Below are positions 1 to 9,519 of a DNA stretch of 64,000 nucleotides, one piece after another. Position 1 is the stretch's first letter, and every line of letters starts with the position of its first letter. The notes under the pieces were generated by a model. The model saw only the letters and a list, made by a program, of their open reading frames with translations. It did not search any database and had not been told where the DNA came from. Source of the stretch: Lachnospiraceae bacterium (GTDB taxonomy: Bacteria > Bacillota > Clostridia > Lachnospirales > Lachnospiraceae); NCBI GenBank assembly GCA_003862155.1, contig QOUV01000004.1, forward strand, positions 101,992 to 165,991, in the 5' to 3' direction. Made by a program: the position numbers and the translations under genes.

Positions 1-1433
1 TGACCCATGAAAAGCAGCTTTTTGCCTGGATGGCACATCATAAATGCGTACCCTGCGCGGAGATTTGCAAACTTCTCTGCCTCGTCACCCGGCATCTTCT
101 CGATCATCGACTTCTTCAGGTGGACAACCTCGTCATGCGAAATAACGAGAATGTATTTCTCGTATTCGTTATAGCTCATCGCAAAAGTCATGCGATTGTG
201 ATTGTCCTTGCGGAAGAACGGATCCAGCTGCATATAATCGAGGAAATCGTGCATCCAGCCCATATTCCACTTATACGAAAAGTTCAGGCCGTCATCTTCT
301 ACATTCCCTGTGACTTTCGGCCAGGCTGTCGACTCCTCGGCGATCATCAGAAATCCCTTGTATCTGCCTGTCATCAGTGAATTTATATGTTTGAAGAATT
401 CGATGGCTTCGAGGTTCTCGTTTCCACCGTTTTTGTTCGGTACCCACTGTCCTGCTTCTTTTCCATAATCGAGATAAAGCATCGATGCGACCGCATCTAC
501 TCTGAGTCCATCTATATGGTAGTTCTCAACCCAGTTTATAGCTGAACCGATCAGGAAATTCTTCACCTGCGGCTTGCCATAGTCGAAAATCTTCGTGCCC
601 CATTCAGGATGCTCGCCCTTTCTCGGATCTGAATATTCAAAAAGCGGCTCTCCGTCAAAATCTGCGAGACCATGAGCATCTTTTGGAAAATGCGCCGGTA
701 CCCAGTCGAGGATAACTCCGATATTTTTGGTGTGGAAAGCGTTTACAAGGTACATGAAATCCTGAGGTGTCCCGTACCTTGATGTCGGAGCATAGTATCC
801 AGTGACCTGATAACCCCACGATCCGTCATAAGGATACTCTGAGATCCCCATCAGCTCCACATGTGTGTAGCCCATGTCTGCTACATAATCTACAAGCCGG
901 TCTGCGAGCTCCCTGTAAGTATAAAAGCCATCGTCATCTGTTCCCGGATGTCTCATCCATGAACCCAGGTGAACTTCGTAAATCGAAAGCGGTTTCTCAT
1001 AGTAAGGAGTGTCATCTGCTCTCTCTTTGAGCCAGCTGCTGTCCGTCCATTTGAAACCATCAGTCGTCCAAAGCCTGCTGGCAGTTCCCGGCCTGAGCTC
1101 TGCATACTCTGCGAAAGGATCAGCCTTGTAGAGGTTCTGATCGTTGCTTCCATGGATCAGATATTTGTACATCTGGCCTTTTTTAGCTCCAGCAATAAAG
1201 CACTCCCAGACACCGATTTCTTCTGGAGAGATCTTTGACATCGGAGCAGCCTGCTCGTCCCAGCCGTTAAACTCTCCAATAACATGGACTTCCTTCGCAT
1301 GAGGTGCCCAAACATCAAACCAAAAGCCCTTCTGTCCGTTAACCGTTCCCGGATGTGCTCCAAGTTTTCTGAAGATGTCGTAATGCGTCCCTTGCCCGAA
1401 TAAGTATGCATCTAAATCTGTAAAGTGACTCAT
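1..1433 (-). CDS. glgB: 1,4-alpha-glucan branching enzyme (3' part beyond window)
   Basis: Makes alpha-1,6 branches in glycogen by cutting and transferring alpha-1,4 chains. About 477 residues are visible and no stop is reached, so the C-terminus lies outside the window. The N-terminus begins MSHFTDLDAYLFGQG. A carbohydrate-binding module 48 segment (FWFDVWAPHAKEVHVIGEFN) comes next, then the GH13 barrel. The catalytic Asp sits in GLRVDAVASM and the general acid Glu in MIAEESTAWP; SHDEVVH is the last active-site strand. The ATG is preceded by GGAGGCGGGGAA. It follows the 885-codon gene by 25 bases, so the two are probably co-transcribed. No other glycogen gene is visible here. The family call is firm. 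Confidence 0.95.
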   Translation of the reverse strand, partial: MSHFTDLDAYLFGQGTHYDIFRKLGAHPGTVNGQKGFWFDVWAPHAKEVHVIGEFNGWDEQAAPMSKISPEEIGVWECFIAGAKKGQMYKYLIHGSNDQNLYKADPFAEYAELRPGTASRLWTTDGFKWTDSSWLKERADDTPYYEKPLSIYEVHLGSWMRHPGTDDDGFYTYRELADRLVDYVADMGYTHVELMGISEYPYDGSWGYQVTGYYAPTSRYGTPQDFMYLVNAFHTKNIGVILDWVPAHFPKDAHGLADFDGEPLFEYSDPRKGEHPEWGTKIFDYGKPQVKNFLIGSAINWVENYHIDGLRVDAVASMLYLDYGKEAGQWVPNKNGGNENLEAIEFFKHINSLMTGRYKGFLMIAEESTAWPKVTGNVEDDGLNFSYKWNMGWMHDFLDYMQLDPFFRKDNHNRMTFAMSYNEYEKYILVISHDEVVHLKKSMIEKMPGDEAEKFANLRAGYAFMMCHPGKKLLFMG

Positions 1434-1458
1434 TTCCCCGCCTCCATCTAAAATTAAA

Positions 1459-4116
1459 TTATGCTATGATGTCCTTTTCCTGGAGAAGTGGTCTGCCGTC
1501 TTCATCAGATATTCTCGCAGAAAAATGACTGAAAAATCCCTTGCTCCTTTTTTTGTAGCGAGCGATTCCCTCGTCTAATATCTCCTTTACATCCTTAATA
1601 CTAACTGGATTATCGCCTCCCTGGAGCATGCCAATCCTGTCATAAAGCGCCAGGATCCCCATGTCATCCATAGAATATCCGCAGTCAAGGACATAAATTT
1701 TTCCAAAATTGACCAGTTCATCCTGTGTCATCTCAGGAATCGACAAGTGCTCTGTGAAATATTTCCAGAGCTTAGGTACACCTTCAGCAAGCTTCTTCAG
1801 CTCACTCTCACTGTCTTCAAGTATAAATAATGTACCACTCCGGTCATTTTCAATCATAAGTGCCAGCGAGACAGCTGTGTCGTAATTCATGCCACCGGCC
1901 TTCTCTATCATCAGGCTTCCACCCTTTACCTTCTCTATCAGGGCATTCAGGTCCTTTGAATTGATCTTCTCACCCGTGATCTTTCCGGCGCCAGCGCCCA
2001 GCTTACCGGTTTCCATCTGTACTATCTGTACAAGCTTGCTCGCAAGAGCCGTCTTTCCGCTTCCGTCTGAGCCCGATATAGTGAGGTTTCCTGTTTTTAT
2101 ACTGCCATTTGATTCACACTTGACTTTAACAGCATTGAGGGCCTTCTGAATCTGTACGCTCATGCCATGCACATCTGTAAAATAGCTGAGGACTCCCTTC
2201 TCTTCGTCAGTAAATTCGACTTTTACCCGATCCTCATCCAACGCTTCACTTTCTATCTGTCTGGCTAATGTACTTATGTCGATATTAAACGGGCGTGTCT
2301 TATCATCTATCGGGCTGAAATGTTCGGGTCTTTTTCCAGTGAATGGTTCGATTTCTTCCTCTGGTTCTTCTGACTCCTGCTCTTCCTCAGCTGCTTCTGA
2401 CTCTTCCTCTTCCTCAGCTACTTCAGTCTCTTCTTCTTCCTCTGAAGCTTCTGGTCTCTCTTCCTTAGTCTCTGTCTCTTGCTCTGAAGCCTCTATCGGC
2501 TCTTCCTCCAGAGTTTCCGTTTCCGGTTCTTCCTCTGTGTCCTCTGATTCCTTTTCCTGAGTTTCTTCGTCTTCCTCTGAAATTTCTTTAACTTCCTCTG
2601 GAGTTTCCGATTCTTCATCCGAAACTTCTGGTTCTATTGTTTCTTCTGGCTCTGGCTTTTCTTCAGAAGTCTCTGCTCCGGCTTCTTCTATATCCTCTAT
2701 CTCTTCTGAATCTTTCTCAGGCTCTGCTGCACCTTGATTCGGTGTATCATCCGACATCGTGTCAATCTCGTGCTGGAGCATATCATTGACACCTGCAAGT
2801 ATCTGTGCTGCACTCTCTACAGTCTTTTCATCAGCATTTCCAATGATCTTCTTGTCAGGCTCAACTGGTTCTGGTTCTGATTCTTTTAAATATTCCTCTT
2901 TCAGAATCTCTTCAGGGGCAACTCCTGCCTCGAGCTGAGGGCTTATATTCACGAGACGATCCATAATCTGGTTTGCCTCGCGGAGTGCTTTCTCCTTCGC
3001 CTCTTCAAGTTTCTTCTTCCTGGCGTCGTTCAGTGCAGCTTCCATAGCACGCTGCTGCCTGGCCCAGTCATCCAGAACATCATCTATCGTGAGCTGTCCT
3101 TCGATCTGCTCGTCATTCTCGCCGGACGGAAGATTAAGTGCCATCTGCCCATCGTACTCTTCAGCCAGATACTGATGGTAGGAGTCCTCTATCGGAGTCT
3201 TCGACTCTTCCTGCACTGGCTCTTCAGATTCAGCCGTCTCAGTACTCTCACTGGTTTCCTGGTCTGTTTCAGAGTCAGGTTTATCTTCTGTAACATATGG
3301 AATATCCCCGACGAGATCTTTGATGGCGTCCATATTTTCAGAAACTTCACCGGCTTCTGTCGCCTTCATTATCTCCTGGATATTCTTGCGGATCTCAGCC
3401 TGGAGATTCACTGTGTCGAACTTCCCCGGCTTATCCTCTACCTGCGGTATAGTTATAGTATCGGACAGTTCCTTCTCTTTTTTGGACCCGACACTGCTTG
3501 TCCCCTTTGTAAGCCTTCTGTACTGTTCTTCCTGCTCGGGAGTCAGAGGCTTGTACATCATCTTCATCTCGAGGGATTTTTCTACATAAGGGCCTTCTCC
3601 AAACCACAGTGCCACTTTATCACAGAGTGCCGTGCATTTGTCATCGTCCCCATGCTTTCTGTACAGGCAGGCCAGCTCAAATGCCCACTTATCTGTAAAA
3701 TCCTCATCACAGAGCTGCTCTAAAATAGCGATAAGTTCTGTAATATCGGCATTCTGCGCTTTTCTTATGGTATATTTTATAACGTATTTCAGGCCGTCGT
3801 GCGGTGCAATGTCTGTGAATTCATCATAATAAGTCTCCGCCTCGTCAATCTCTCCAAGTTTTACAGAGATTAGCGCCAGACGGTAGATTATCATCCTCGC
3901 TATAGGAGATTTCTCGTGAGCAATCTCGAGTATCTCCCTGCCCTTTTCAGGCTCTCCTGCTTCCTCGGCAATCTCACTGGCGCGGAGTAGAACATTCACA
4001 TTCCTGATCTTGTGGTAGTTTAGAGTATCTATGACATCTAGCGCTTCCTTAAGATCACCCTGACGGACCAGTGTTTCAGCCTGATCCATCTTTATTTTAT
4101 ATTCTGTCTTCTCCAA
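1459..4116 (-). CDS. TPR / acidic linker / degenerate CbxX-like P-loop protein
   Basis: No named family recognised. Residues 1-180 look like tetratricopeptide repeats (paired helices such as DQAETLVRQGDLKEALDVI). The middle is charged and low in complexity, with a Glu-rich tract at about 470-590. The last 250 residues form a P-loop domain with Walker A GSDGSGKT near residue 685. The pattern that follows (LMIEKAGG, then LALMIENDRSGTLFILED, then a PEMTQDELV stretch) resembles CbxX/SpoVK AAA ATPases. The usual Walker B acidic pair is replaced by Glu-Lys (MIEKAG), so hydrolysis may be lost. The start is a TTG behind GAGGTG at loose spacing; an internal ATG at residue 10 is the alternative. No membrane segment. 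It may be a scaffold or regulator; the function is unknown. Confidence 0.85.
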   Translation of the reverse strand: MEKTEYKIKMDQAETLVRQGDLKEALDVIDTLNYHKIRNVNVLLRASEIAEEAGEPEKGREILEIAHEKSPIARMIIYRLALISVKLGEIDEAETYYDEFTDIAPHDGLKYVIKYTIRKAQNADITELIAILEQLCDEDFTDKWAFELACLYRKHGDDDKCTALCDKVALWFGEGPYVEKSLEMKMMYKPLTPEQEEQYRRLTKGTSSVGSKKEKELSDTITIPQVEDKPGKFDTVNLQAEIRKNIQEIMKATEAGEVSENMDAIKDLVGDIPYVTEDKPDSETDQETSESTETAESEEPVQEESKTPIEDSYHQYLAEEYDGQMALNLPSGENDEQIEGQLTIDDVLDDWARQQRAMEAALNDARKKKLEEAKEKALREANQIMDRLVNISPQLEAGVAPEEILKEEYLKESEPEPVEPDKKIIGNADEKTVESAAQILAGVNDMLQHEIDTMSDDTPNQGAAEPEKDSEEIEDIEEAGAETSEEKPEPEETIEPEVSDEESETPEEVKEISEEDEETQEKESEDTEEEPETETLEEEPIEASEQETETKEERPEASEEEEETEVAEEEEESEAAEEEQESEEPEEEIEPFTGKRPEHFSPIDDKTRPFNIDISTLARQIESEALDEDRVKVEFTDEEKGVLSYFTDVHGMSVQIQKALNAVKVKCESNGSIKTGNLTISGSDGSGKTALASKLVQIVQMETGKLGAGAGKITGEKINSKDLNALIEKVKGGSLMIEKAGGMNYDTAVSLALMIENDRSGTLFILEDSESELKKLAEGVPKLWKYFTEHLSIPEMTQDELVNFGKIYVLDCGYSMDDMGILALYDRIGMLQGGDNPVSIKDVKEILDEGIARYKKRSKGFFSHFSARISDEDGRPLLQEKDIIA

Positions 4117-4209
4117 TTAATGTACACCTCGAAAAAGCCAATTTCTTCCCTTTTGTAAAAATCTCACTCATATTATAGTACCATAGCAATGCTTGTTTTT
4201 CAAACATTA

Positions 4210-5607
4210 TCACTTTTTCGGTGCCTGTTTTTTCCGCTTGTCCAGCATCTTTCCAACGATTCCCATATACTTCTTGCTTTTATTCTCTTTCTTCTGTACA
4301 TACTCTCCGGTCTGTGGGTCTACGTAGTCCAGATTCTGGTAGACGGCTGATGATACGACCATTTTTCTCTTTCTGAGGAAATGATCAGAAATCCGTTTGA
4401 TGATCCAAAGAATCAGCGAAACCATCGGCACACCGATGATCATTCCAGGAATTCCGAAGAGCCCTCCTCCTACAGTTATCGCAAAAATTACCCAGAACGG
4501 GGAAACTCCAGTCGAATCGCCAAGAATCTTTGGTCCGATGAAATTGCCATCAATCTGCTGTAAGACAATAACATAGATCAGGAAATAGATTCCCTGCATC
4601 GGGTTGGTCACAAAGATCAGCGCAACCGTTGGGACAGCTCCGATATACGGGCCGAAAATAGGTATTACGTTCGTCACTCCGATAATGACCGAGCATACGA
4701 CTGCATACGGGAAGTGAAGTATGAGCATTGAAAAATAGCAGATAATTCCGATAATTATCGAGTCTATGATCTTTCCAACGATAAAGCCATAGAACACCTC
4801 ATCTGCTTTTCTCAATGTCTGCATAACATAATTTGCCGGCTTTACCGGGAAAATTACATAAATCAGCTTCTTTGACCAGTTCTTGAATTTTTCCTTCTCG
4901 ATAAGGACGTATACGTTTACAAAAATGCCGATGATTATATTGACAATAACTTTTCCGGCATTCATTCCCCACTTTGTAAGAGTAGATAATGTCTGGTTCT
5001 GACTCTGCAGATTCAAATATTTTCTTACGATCTCAACACCTTTGTCGATCGTATTGTCGATATTTTTGTTGTCACGCGCAGAGTCCATGACATCCTTAAA
5101 TCTGTAATTTGTAATCTTGTCTGCCCAGTCTATGACGCCGCGCACTTTTTCATGGATATGGTTGATAAGCTCGTTCATTGTCGAAACGAACTGCGGTACT
5201 ACTGTGACTATAAAAATCAGCACTGCAGCCAGTATCACAAGCGTAGCTATTATTGTAGAAAGTATGCGGATCCACTCAACTGGTTTTCCGTCCGGATGTT
5301 TTTTTCTCGTTTTATGGGTGTGCTTGTAATACAAGTCTACAAGCTTATTTATGATATTTGAAAAGAATTTCATTACCGGGTTAGTCAAATAAGCCATTAT
5401 CAGGCCGATAACTATCGGCTGAAATACTTTCGTGACTGTTCCCCAGCCCCTGCTGATAACTCCCCACCTTGCGATAATGAAATAAATGAGAATGAGGGCA
5501 AGTCCTACGACAAATGCCCTCTTTGCTATTACTTTGTAACGTGCCTTTTCCTGATCTGAGAGATAATCTTCGGCGCGTTTCTTTTTTTCAGGTGTCTGTT
5601 CAGACAT
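4210..5607 (-). CDS. AI-2E family (PerM/YdiK-like) membrane transporter
   Basis: A 465-residue membrane protein of the AI-2E/PerM family, whose members export small molecules or ions. The true substrate is usually unknown and the quorum-signal name should not be taken literally. A basic N-terminus precedes two helices (VGLALILIYFIIARWG and FQPIVIGLIMAYLTNPV). A long periplasm-type loop follows, then a C-terminal bundle with the family signature NVIPIFGPYIGAVP and a GIPGMIIGVP motif. The tail is rich in Lys. The ATG sits 8 bases after AAGGAAG. It lies alone on the minus strand between exonuclease III and the TPR protein. Confidence 0.88.
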   Translation of the reverse strand: MSEQTPEKKKRAEDYLSDQEKARYKVIAKRAFVVGLALILIYFIIARWGVISRGWGTVTKVFQPIVIGLIMAYLTNPVMKFFSNIINKLVDLYYKHTHKTRKKHPDGKPVEWIRILSTIIATLVILAAVLIFIVTVVPQFVSTMNELINHIHEKVRGVIDWADKITNYRFKDVMDSARDNKNIDNTIDKGVEIVRKYLNLQSQNQTLSTLTKWGMNAGKVIVNIIIGIFVNVYVLIEKEKFKNWSKKLIYVIFPVKPANYVMQTLRKADEVFYGFIVGKIIDSIIIGIICYFSMLILHFPYAVVCSVIIGVTNVIPIFGPYIGAVPTVALIFVTNPMQGIYFLIYVIVLQQIDGNFIGPKILGDSTGVSPFWVIFAITVGGGLFGIPGMIIGVPMVSLILWIIKRISDHFLRKRKMVVSSAVYQNLDYVDPQTGEYVQKKENKSKKYMGIVGKMLDKRKKQAPKK

Positions 5608-5631
5608 ATCGTCTTCCTTTAGTGCTTGGTT

Positions 5632-6390
5632 TTAGTTGAACTCGAGTGTGATCGGACAGTGATCACTGCCCTCGACTTTTGTCTCTATCGTAGAATCGGT
5701 CACCCTTGGTGCGAATCTGTCTGAGATGATAAAATAGTCGATACGCCAGCCTGCATTGTTTTCGCGGGCATGAAAACGATATGACCACCATGAATAGATG
5801 CCTTCCCTGTCCGGGTATAGCATTCGAAATGAATCCCTGAACCCGCTACCTAAAAGTTCCGTCATCTTCTGTCTCTCTTCATCTGAAAAGCCGGCATTTT
5901 TATGATTTGAAGCGGGATTTTTAAGGTCGATCTCTTCATGAGCGACATTTAAGTCACCGCAGTAGACTACAGGTTTATTTTTATCGAGCTCCATCAGATA
6001 TTTTCGCATCGAATCTTCCCACTGCATCCTGTAATCCAGACGCAGCAGGCCCTGCTTAGAATTCGGCGTGTAGCAGCATACGAGGTAGTGGTCATCGAAT
6101 TCACAGGTGATGACTCTGCCTTCGGAATCTCCCTCCGGTTCTCCAATCCCATATGTCACTTTAAGCGGCTCTTTTTTAGTGAAGACCGCTGTTCCGGAGT
6201 AGCCTTTCTTTTCGGCATAATTCCAATACTGATGATAACCCGCGAGGTCCTTGTCGATATCGACCTGTCCATCCTGCAGCTTCGTCTCCTGTATGCAGAA
6301 GGCATCCGCACCGGCTTCTTTGAAATAATCAAAGAAGCCTTTTTTTATGCAGGCCCTGAGGCCATTTACATTCCATGATACGTATTTCAT
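5632..6390 (-). CDS. xth: Exodeoxyribonuclease III / AP endonuclease
   Basis: DNA-repair nuclease that cuts 5' of abasic sites and degrades one strand 3' to 5'. The full family length (252 residues) is present. Motifs in order: the metal-binding Asn in SWNVNGLRA, the Glu in FCIQETKLQ, the GDLNVAHEEIDL core, the WWSYRFHARENNAGWRIDY block, and the catalytic GSDHCPI end. The ATG at 6390 has no clear Shine-Dalgarno sequence. The upstream hydratase ends only five bases away, so translation may be coupled. The family could equally be called ExoA in Gram-positive nomenclature. Confidence 0.95.
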   Translation of the reverse strand: MKYVSWNVNGLRACIKKGFFDYFKEAGADAFCIQETKLQDGQVDIDKDLAGYHQYWNYAEKKGYSGTAVFTKKEPLKVTYGIGEPEGDSEGRVITCEFDDHYLVCCYTPNSKQGLLRLDYRMQWEDSMRKYLMELDKNKPVVYCGDLNVAHEEIDLKNPASNHKNAGFSDEERQKMTELLGSGFRDSFRMLYPDREGIYSWWSYRFHARENNAGWRIDYFIISDRFAPRVTDSTIETKVEGSDHCPITLEFN

Positions 6391-6395
6391 TTCGA

Positions 6396-8690
6396 TTATT
6401 TTGCGTTATGCACTCTATAGTAATTGATCAGGCAGCCGTCCTCGATGATCTCTCTCTCATCGTCAGTCAGTTCGCCCATATTCAATGTGAATGGAACAAG
6501 TCCTCCATCCTTTACGACATAGGCCTCGATCTCGGTCTTTTTATTCCTGATATCACTGAAAACATCCGGAATAAATATGTAATCTCCGTTCTTGAACGGA
6601 AGATCGCCAGCCGGGATCGTAAATGGAAGCATGCCCCAGTTGATGAGGTTGCTTCTGTAACGCTTCGTAGCGTACTCATTGGCGATATTTGCCCAGCCTC
6701 CGAGCACCTTCTGGCAGCTTGCCGCCTGTTCTCTGGCTGAACCGTCACCTGGCTTTACTGCAAAGATAGTGCTTCCGACACCGATATTACTCCTGTTCAC
6801 GTCAGCAAACTTTGTGTGAATAGCTTTCATGACATCGTGAATCTCTGGGAGTGCATCTCCAGGACATGAGTCGGCTTCTATAGCTTTCTGAGCCTTCTGA
6901 ACTTCCTTTGCCCTGCCGACATATGCCGGGTCTTTTCTTGAAAGAGCAAATTCTGCAAGTGCCATTGGGTTCGATCTGTATGATGAAGTCTCGCCTGACG
7001 GGATAAGCTCATCAGTAGTCGTAACAGGATCATGGATCTCTGAAACAACCTTAAGGATCATGTTCTTCGGAAGCGGGCTCATCTCAGGCCAGTCCTTGAT
7101 GTTCGGTCCAAACTTGATCTCAGTATCAGGATCTGCTATGCCGTGGCTGTCAAATACACGGTTCTTGTAAATATCACCGTCGAAGAAGTACTTCGGCTTG
7201 CTGAAGTCGACATCTATCTCATCAGCTCCTGTCAAAAATCCCCTGTTCGCTGCTGTCGCTGCGATAGAGCGGGCATCCATCAGTGCTACTGATGCGATCT
7301 GTCCGTTCTGGACCTTTGATCCCTCTCTGTTCGGGAAGTTTCTTGTAGAATGGCGGATTGAGAATCCGTTATTGGCAGGTGTATCTCCTGCGCCGAAGCA
7401 TGGTCCGCAGAAACAGGTCTTTACGATGGCTCCTGTTGCCAGCAGATCTGCAATGCAGCCATTCTTTGCGAGCTGCATCATGATAGGTGTAGATGCAGGG
7501 TAAACGCTCAGTGTAAAGTCGTCTGATCCGATGCTCTTTCCGCGGAGGATATCTGCTGCATCGCAGATATTTTCATAACCGCCGCCTGCACAGCCAGCGA
7601 TGATTCCCTGATCTACATAGAACTTCCCATCGTGTACCTTGTCCTTCAAATGGTAATCGACATCGTCGCCGAATGATACCTTCGCTCTCTTCTCTGTCTC
7701 ATCGAGGATATCCATCAGGTTTTCCTTGAGTTCAGCGATAGTGTATGTATTCGACGGATGGAACGGCATAGCGATCATCGGGCGGATCTCTGAGAGATCA
7801 ATCTCTACGCAGCCGTCATAATATGCCACATCAGCCGGGTGCAGAGGTTTATAGGCATCTTTTCTGCCGTGGATCTCGTAAAATTCCTCTGTCTTCTCGT
7901 CACACTCCCAGATAGATGAGAGGCAGGTCGTCTCTGTCGTCATGACATCGACTCCGATACGATAGTCTACAGAGAGATTTCTGATTCCAGGGCCTACGAA
8001 CTCCATGACTTTGTTTTTAACGTAGCCGTTTTTGAATACTTTTCCAATAATCGAGAGTGCTATATCCTGAGGTCCGACTCCCTTTATCGGCTTGCCCTTC
8101 AGGTAGATAGCTATGACTCCCGGCATCTTGATATCGTATGTCTTTCCGAGAAGCTGTTTTACGAGCTCCGGTCCGCCCTCACCCATAGCCATGGTTCCGA
8201 GACAGCCATATCTCGTGTGAGAATCAGAACCTAAGATCATATCTCCAGTACGTGTCAGCATCTCCCGGGCAAACTGATGGATGACTGCCTGGTGTGGCGG
8301 CACGTAGATTCCACCATATCTCTTGGCGCAGGAAAGCCCAAACATGTGATCGTCTTCATTTATAGTTCCGCCGACTGCACAGAGACTGTTGTGACAATTC
8401 GTAAGCACATACGGAATCGGGAATTTCTCAAGTCCTGATGCACGGGCAGTCTGGATAATGCCTACATACGTTATATCGTGGCTGGTCAGTTTGTCGAACT
8501 TGATCTTTAAGTCCTGCATATTTCCAGAGGTGTTGTGTGCCTTTAAAATACCATAGGCCATCGTACCCTCTGATGCGCTCTTCCTATCAGCCTTTTTGCC
8601 AATAGCAGAAAGTTTTGCAGCAGCTTCACTGTCATCTGGTATGATCTGTGTACCATCTGCCAGATACACTCCGGTGTCGTATAACTTCAT
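6396..8690 (-). CDS. Aconitase-superfamily hydratase, YbhJ-like
   Basis: An iron-sulfur hydro-lyase of the aconitase superfamily, about 764 residues. The overall pattern resembles E. coli YbhJ, whose substrate has not been established. The cluster ligands are visible as a Cys in TNCHNSLC and the pair in [26 protein letters not shown] is the substrate-loop motif. The C-terminal swivel domain contains the LINWGMLPF segment. ATG at 8690 was chosen because GGAGG lies five bases upstream; an ATG four codons earlier contains that site within its own coding sequence. True aconitase is possible but less likely from the motif spacing. No citrate-cycle gene is adjacent. Confidence 0.82.
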   Translation of the reverse strand: MKLYDTGVYLADGTQIIPDDSEAAAKLSAIGKKADRKSASEGTMAYGILKAHNTSGNMQDLKIKFDKLTSHDITYVGIIQTARASGLEKFPIPYVLTNCHNSLCAVGGTINEDDHMFGLSCAKRYGGIYVPPHQAVIHQFAREMLTRTGDMILGSDSHTRYGCLGTMAMGEGGPELVKQLLGKTYDIKMPGVIAIYLKGKPIKGVGPQDIALSIIGKVFKNGYVKNKVMEFVGPGIRNLSVDYRIGVDVMTTETTCLSSIWECDEKTEEFYEIHGRKDAYKPLHPADVAYYDGCVEIDLSEIRPMIAMPFHPSNTYTIAELKENLMDILDETEKRAKVSFGDDVDYHLKDKVHDGKFYVDQGIIAGCAGGGYENICDAADILRGKSIGSDDFTLSVYPASTPIMMQLAKNGCIADLLATGAIVKTCFCGPCFGAGDTPANNGFSIRHSTRNFPNREGSKVQNGQIASVALMDARSIAATAANRGFLTGADEIDVDFSKPKYFFDGDIYKNRVFDSHGIADPDTEIKFGPNIKDWPEMSPLPKNMILKVVSEIHDPVTTTDELIPSGETSSYRSNPMALAEFALSRKDPAYVGRAKEVQKAQKAIEADSCPGDALPEIHDVMKAIHTKFADVNRSNIGVGSTIFAVKPGDGSAREQAASCQKVLGGWANIANEYATKRYRSNLINWGMLPFTIPAGDLPFKNGDYIFIPDVFSDIRNKKTEIEAYVVKDGGLVPFTLNMGELTDDEREIIEDGCLINYYRVHNAK

Positions 8691-8735
8691 TGTTTCCTCC
8701 ATTCTTTTCCAACTTGAATATTGTTATAAAATATA

Positions 8736-9518
8736 TCACTTTTTAAATACGCCAAAGAGTCCTCTTTTCTTTGGCTCGGATTCAGTATCGGAATCGCCGT
8801 TATTTTTCCAGTCAAAGTACTCACGGTCCAGATCGTCGAGATTTATCTGTTTCTCAATCTTTTCCGAAAGGTCGCCGGTATCATCGCTTCCAACGCCATC
8901 TGCAACCGTACCCGCAGGAATATCTCCTCCCTGAAAAAATGCCGGATTCACATGTATCTCAGGCTTAATATTTGCATAGGATGGTTCGTCAGCCTCTTCC
9001 GTAAACTCGCCCGATTTCTGTTCTTTCTCGAGGCGCTTGTTCTCCTCTTCGATAAGTCTCAGGTACTCCTGCGTGTCCTTCAAGTCTGACAGCTGCCCTT
9101 TCAGTTCATACTGATTGGTCTTTATCTTCTTTTTTTCTTCCTCGATCTGCTCCATCATATCGGAGTGGATCTTGTCTATCTTCTCAGTAGCCTTTGTAAC
9201 AATATCGCTGATCAGATCCAGGGCATGGTCCGAGTACATCAGTGATCCCGCATAGATGTCCTCAGCTTTTTTGCGTGCCCTCTCCTCCGTCAGATCAGCC
9301 TGCTTCTGCTGGCTTCTCTCTGCCTGCTGCCTGCTCGATTTCGACAATTCGCTTTCGTCAAGCATCGCATAAAGGCAGTCTCCGAGTTCCCTCAAAAGTG
9401 TCTGGGCCTCGTCCTTGTCAATTATAATTTTTGAGTTGCTCCCGGGTTCGAACTCTGCGTTAGCTATCAGAATATGCATTGCCCTGAGAGCATCTTCAGT
9501 TCTGTCCTGTGCGCTCAT
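8736..9518 (-). CDS. Coiled-coil protein of unknown function
   Basis: No family recognised. The 260-residue protein is soluble and largely helical. Residues about 65-165 are strongly predicted coiled coil by eye, rich in Glu, Lys and Gln (EERARKKAEDIYAGS, then EEEKKKIKTNQYELKGQL). The C-terminal third is disordered and acidic and ends in a basic KKRGLFGVFKK. It starts ATG behind GAGGCTGAT and begins immediately after hydF stops, so it is in the hydF transcript. The layout recalls DivIVA-like or septum-site coiled-coil proteins, but I see no diagnostic N-terminal DivIVA motif. Confidence 0.75.
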   Translation of the reverse strand: MSAQDRTEDALRAMHILIANAEFEPGSNSKIIIDKDEAQTLLRELGDCLYAMLDESELSKSSRQQAERSQQKQADLTEERARKKAEDIYAGSLMYSDHALDLISDIVTKATEKIDKIHSDMMEQIEEEKKKIKTNQYELKGQLSDLKDTQEYLRLIEEENKRLEKEQKSGEFTEEADEPSYANIKPEIHVNPAFFQGGDIPAGTVADGVGSDDTGDLSEKIEKQINLDDLDREYFDWKNNGDSDTESEPKKRGLFGVFKK

Positions 9519-9519
9519 A

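Noticed and set aside
2276..2560. Plus-strand Ser-rich open frame
   Set aside because: It is the antisense of the Glu codons in the acidic linker of the TPR protein; no ribosome site and no plausible domain.
3175..3723. Plus-strand 182-residue hydrophobic frame
   Set aside because: Lies wholly opposite the TPR gene and has no ribosome site; the minus-strand frame has clear TPR pattern.
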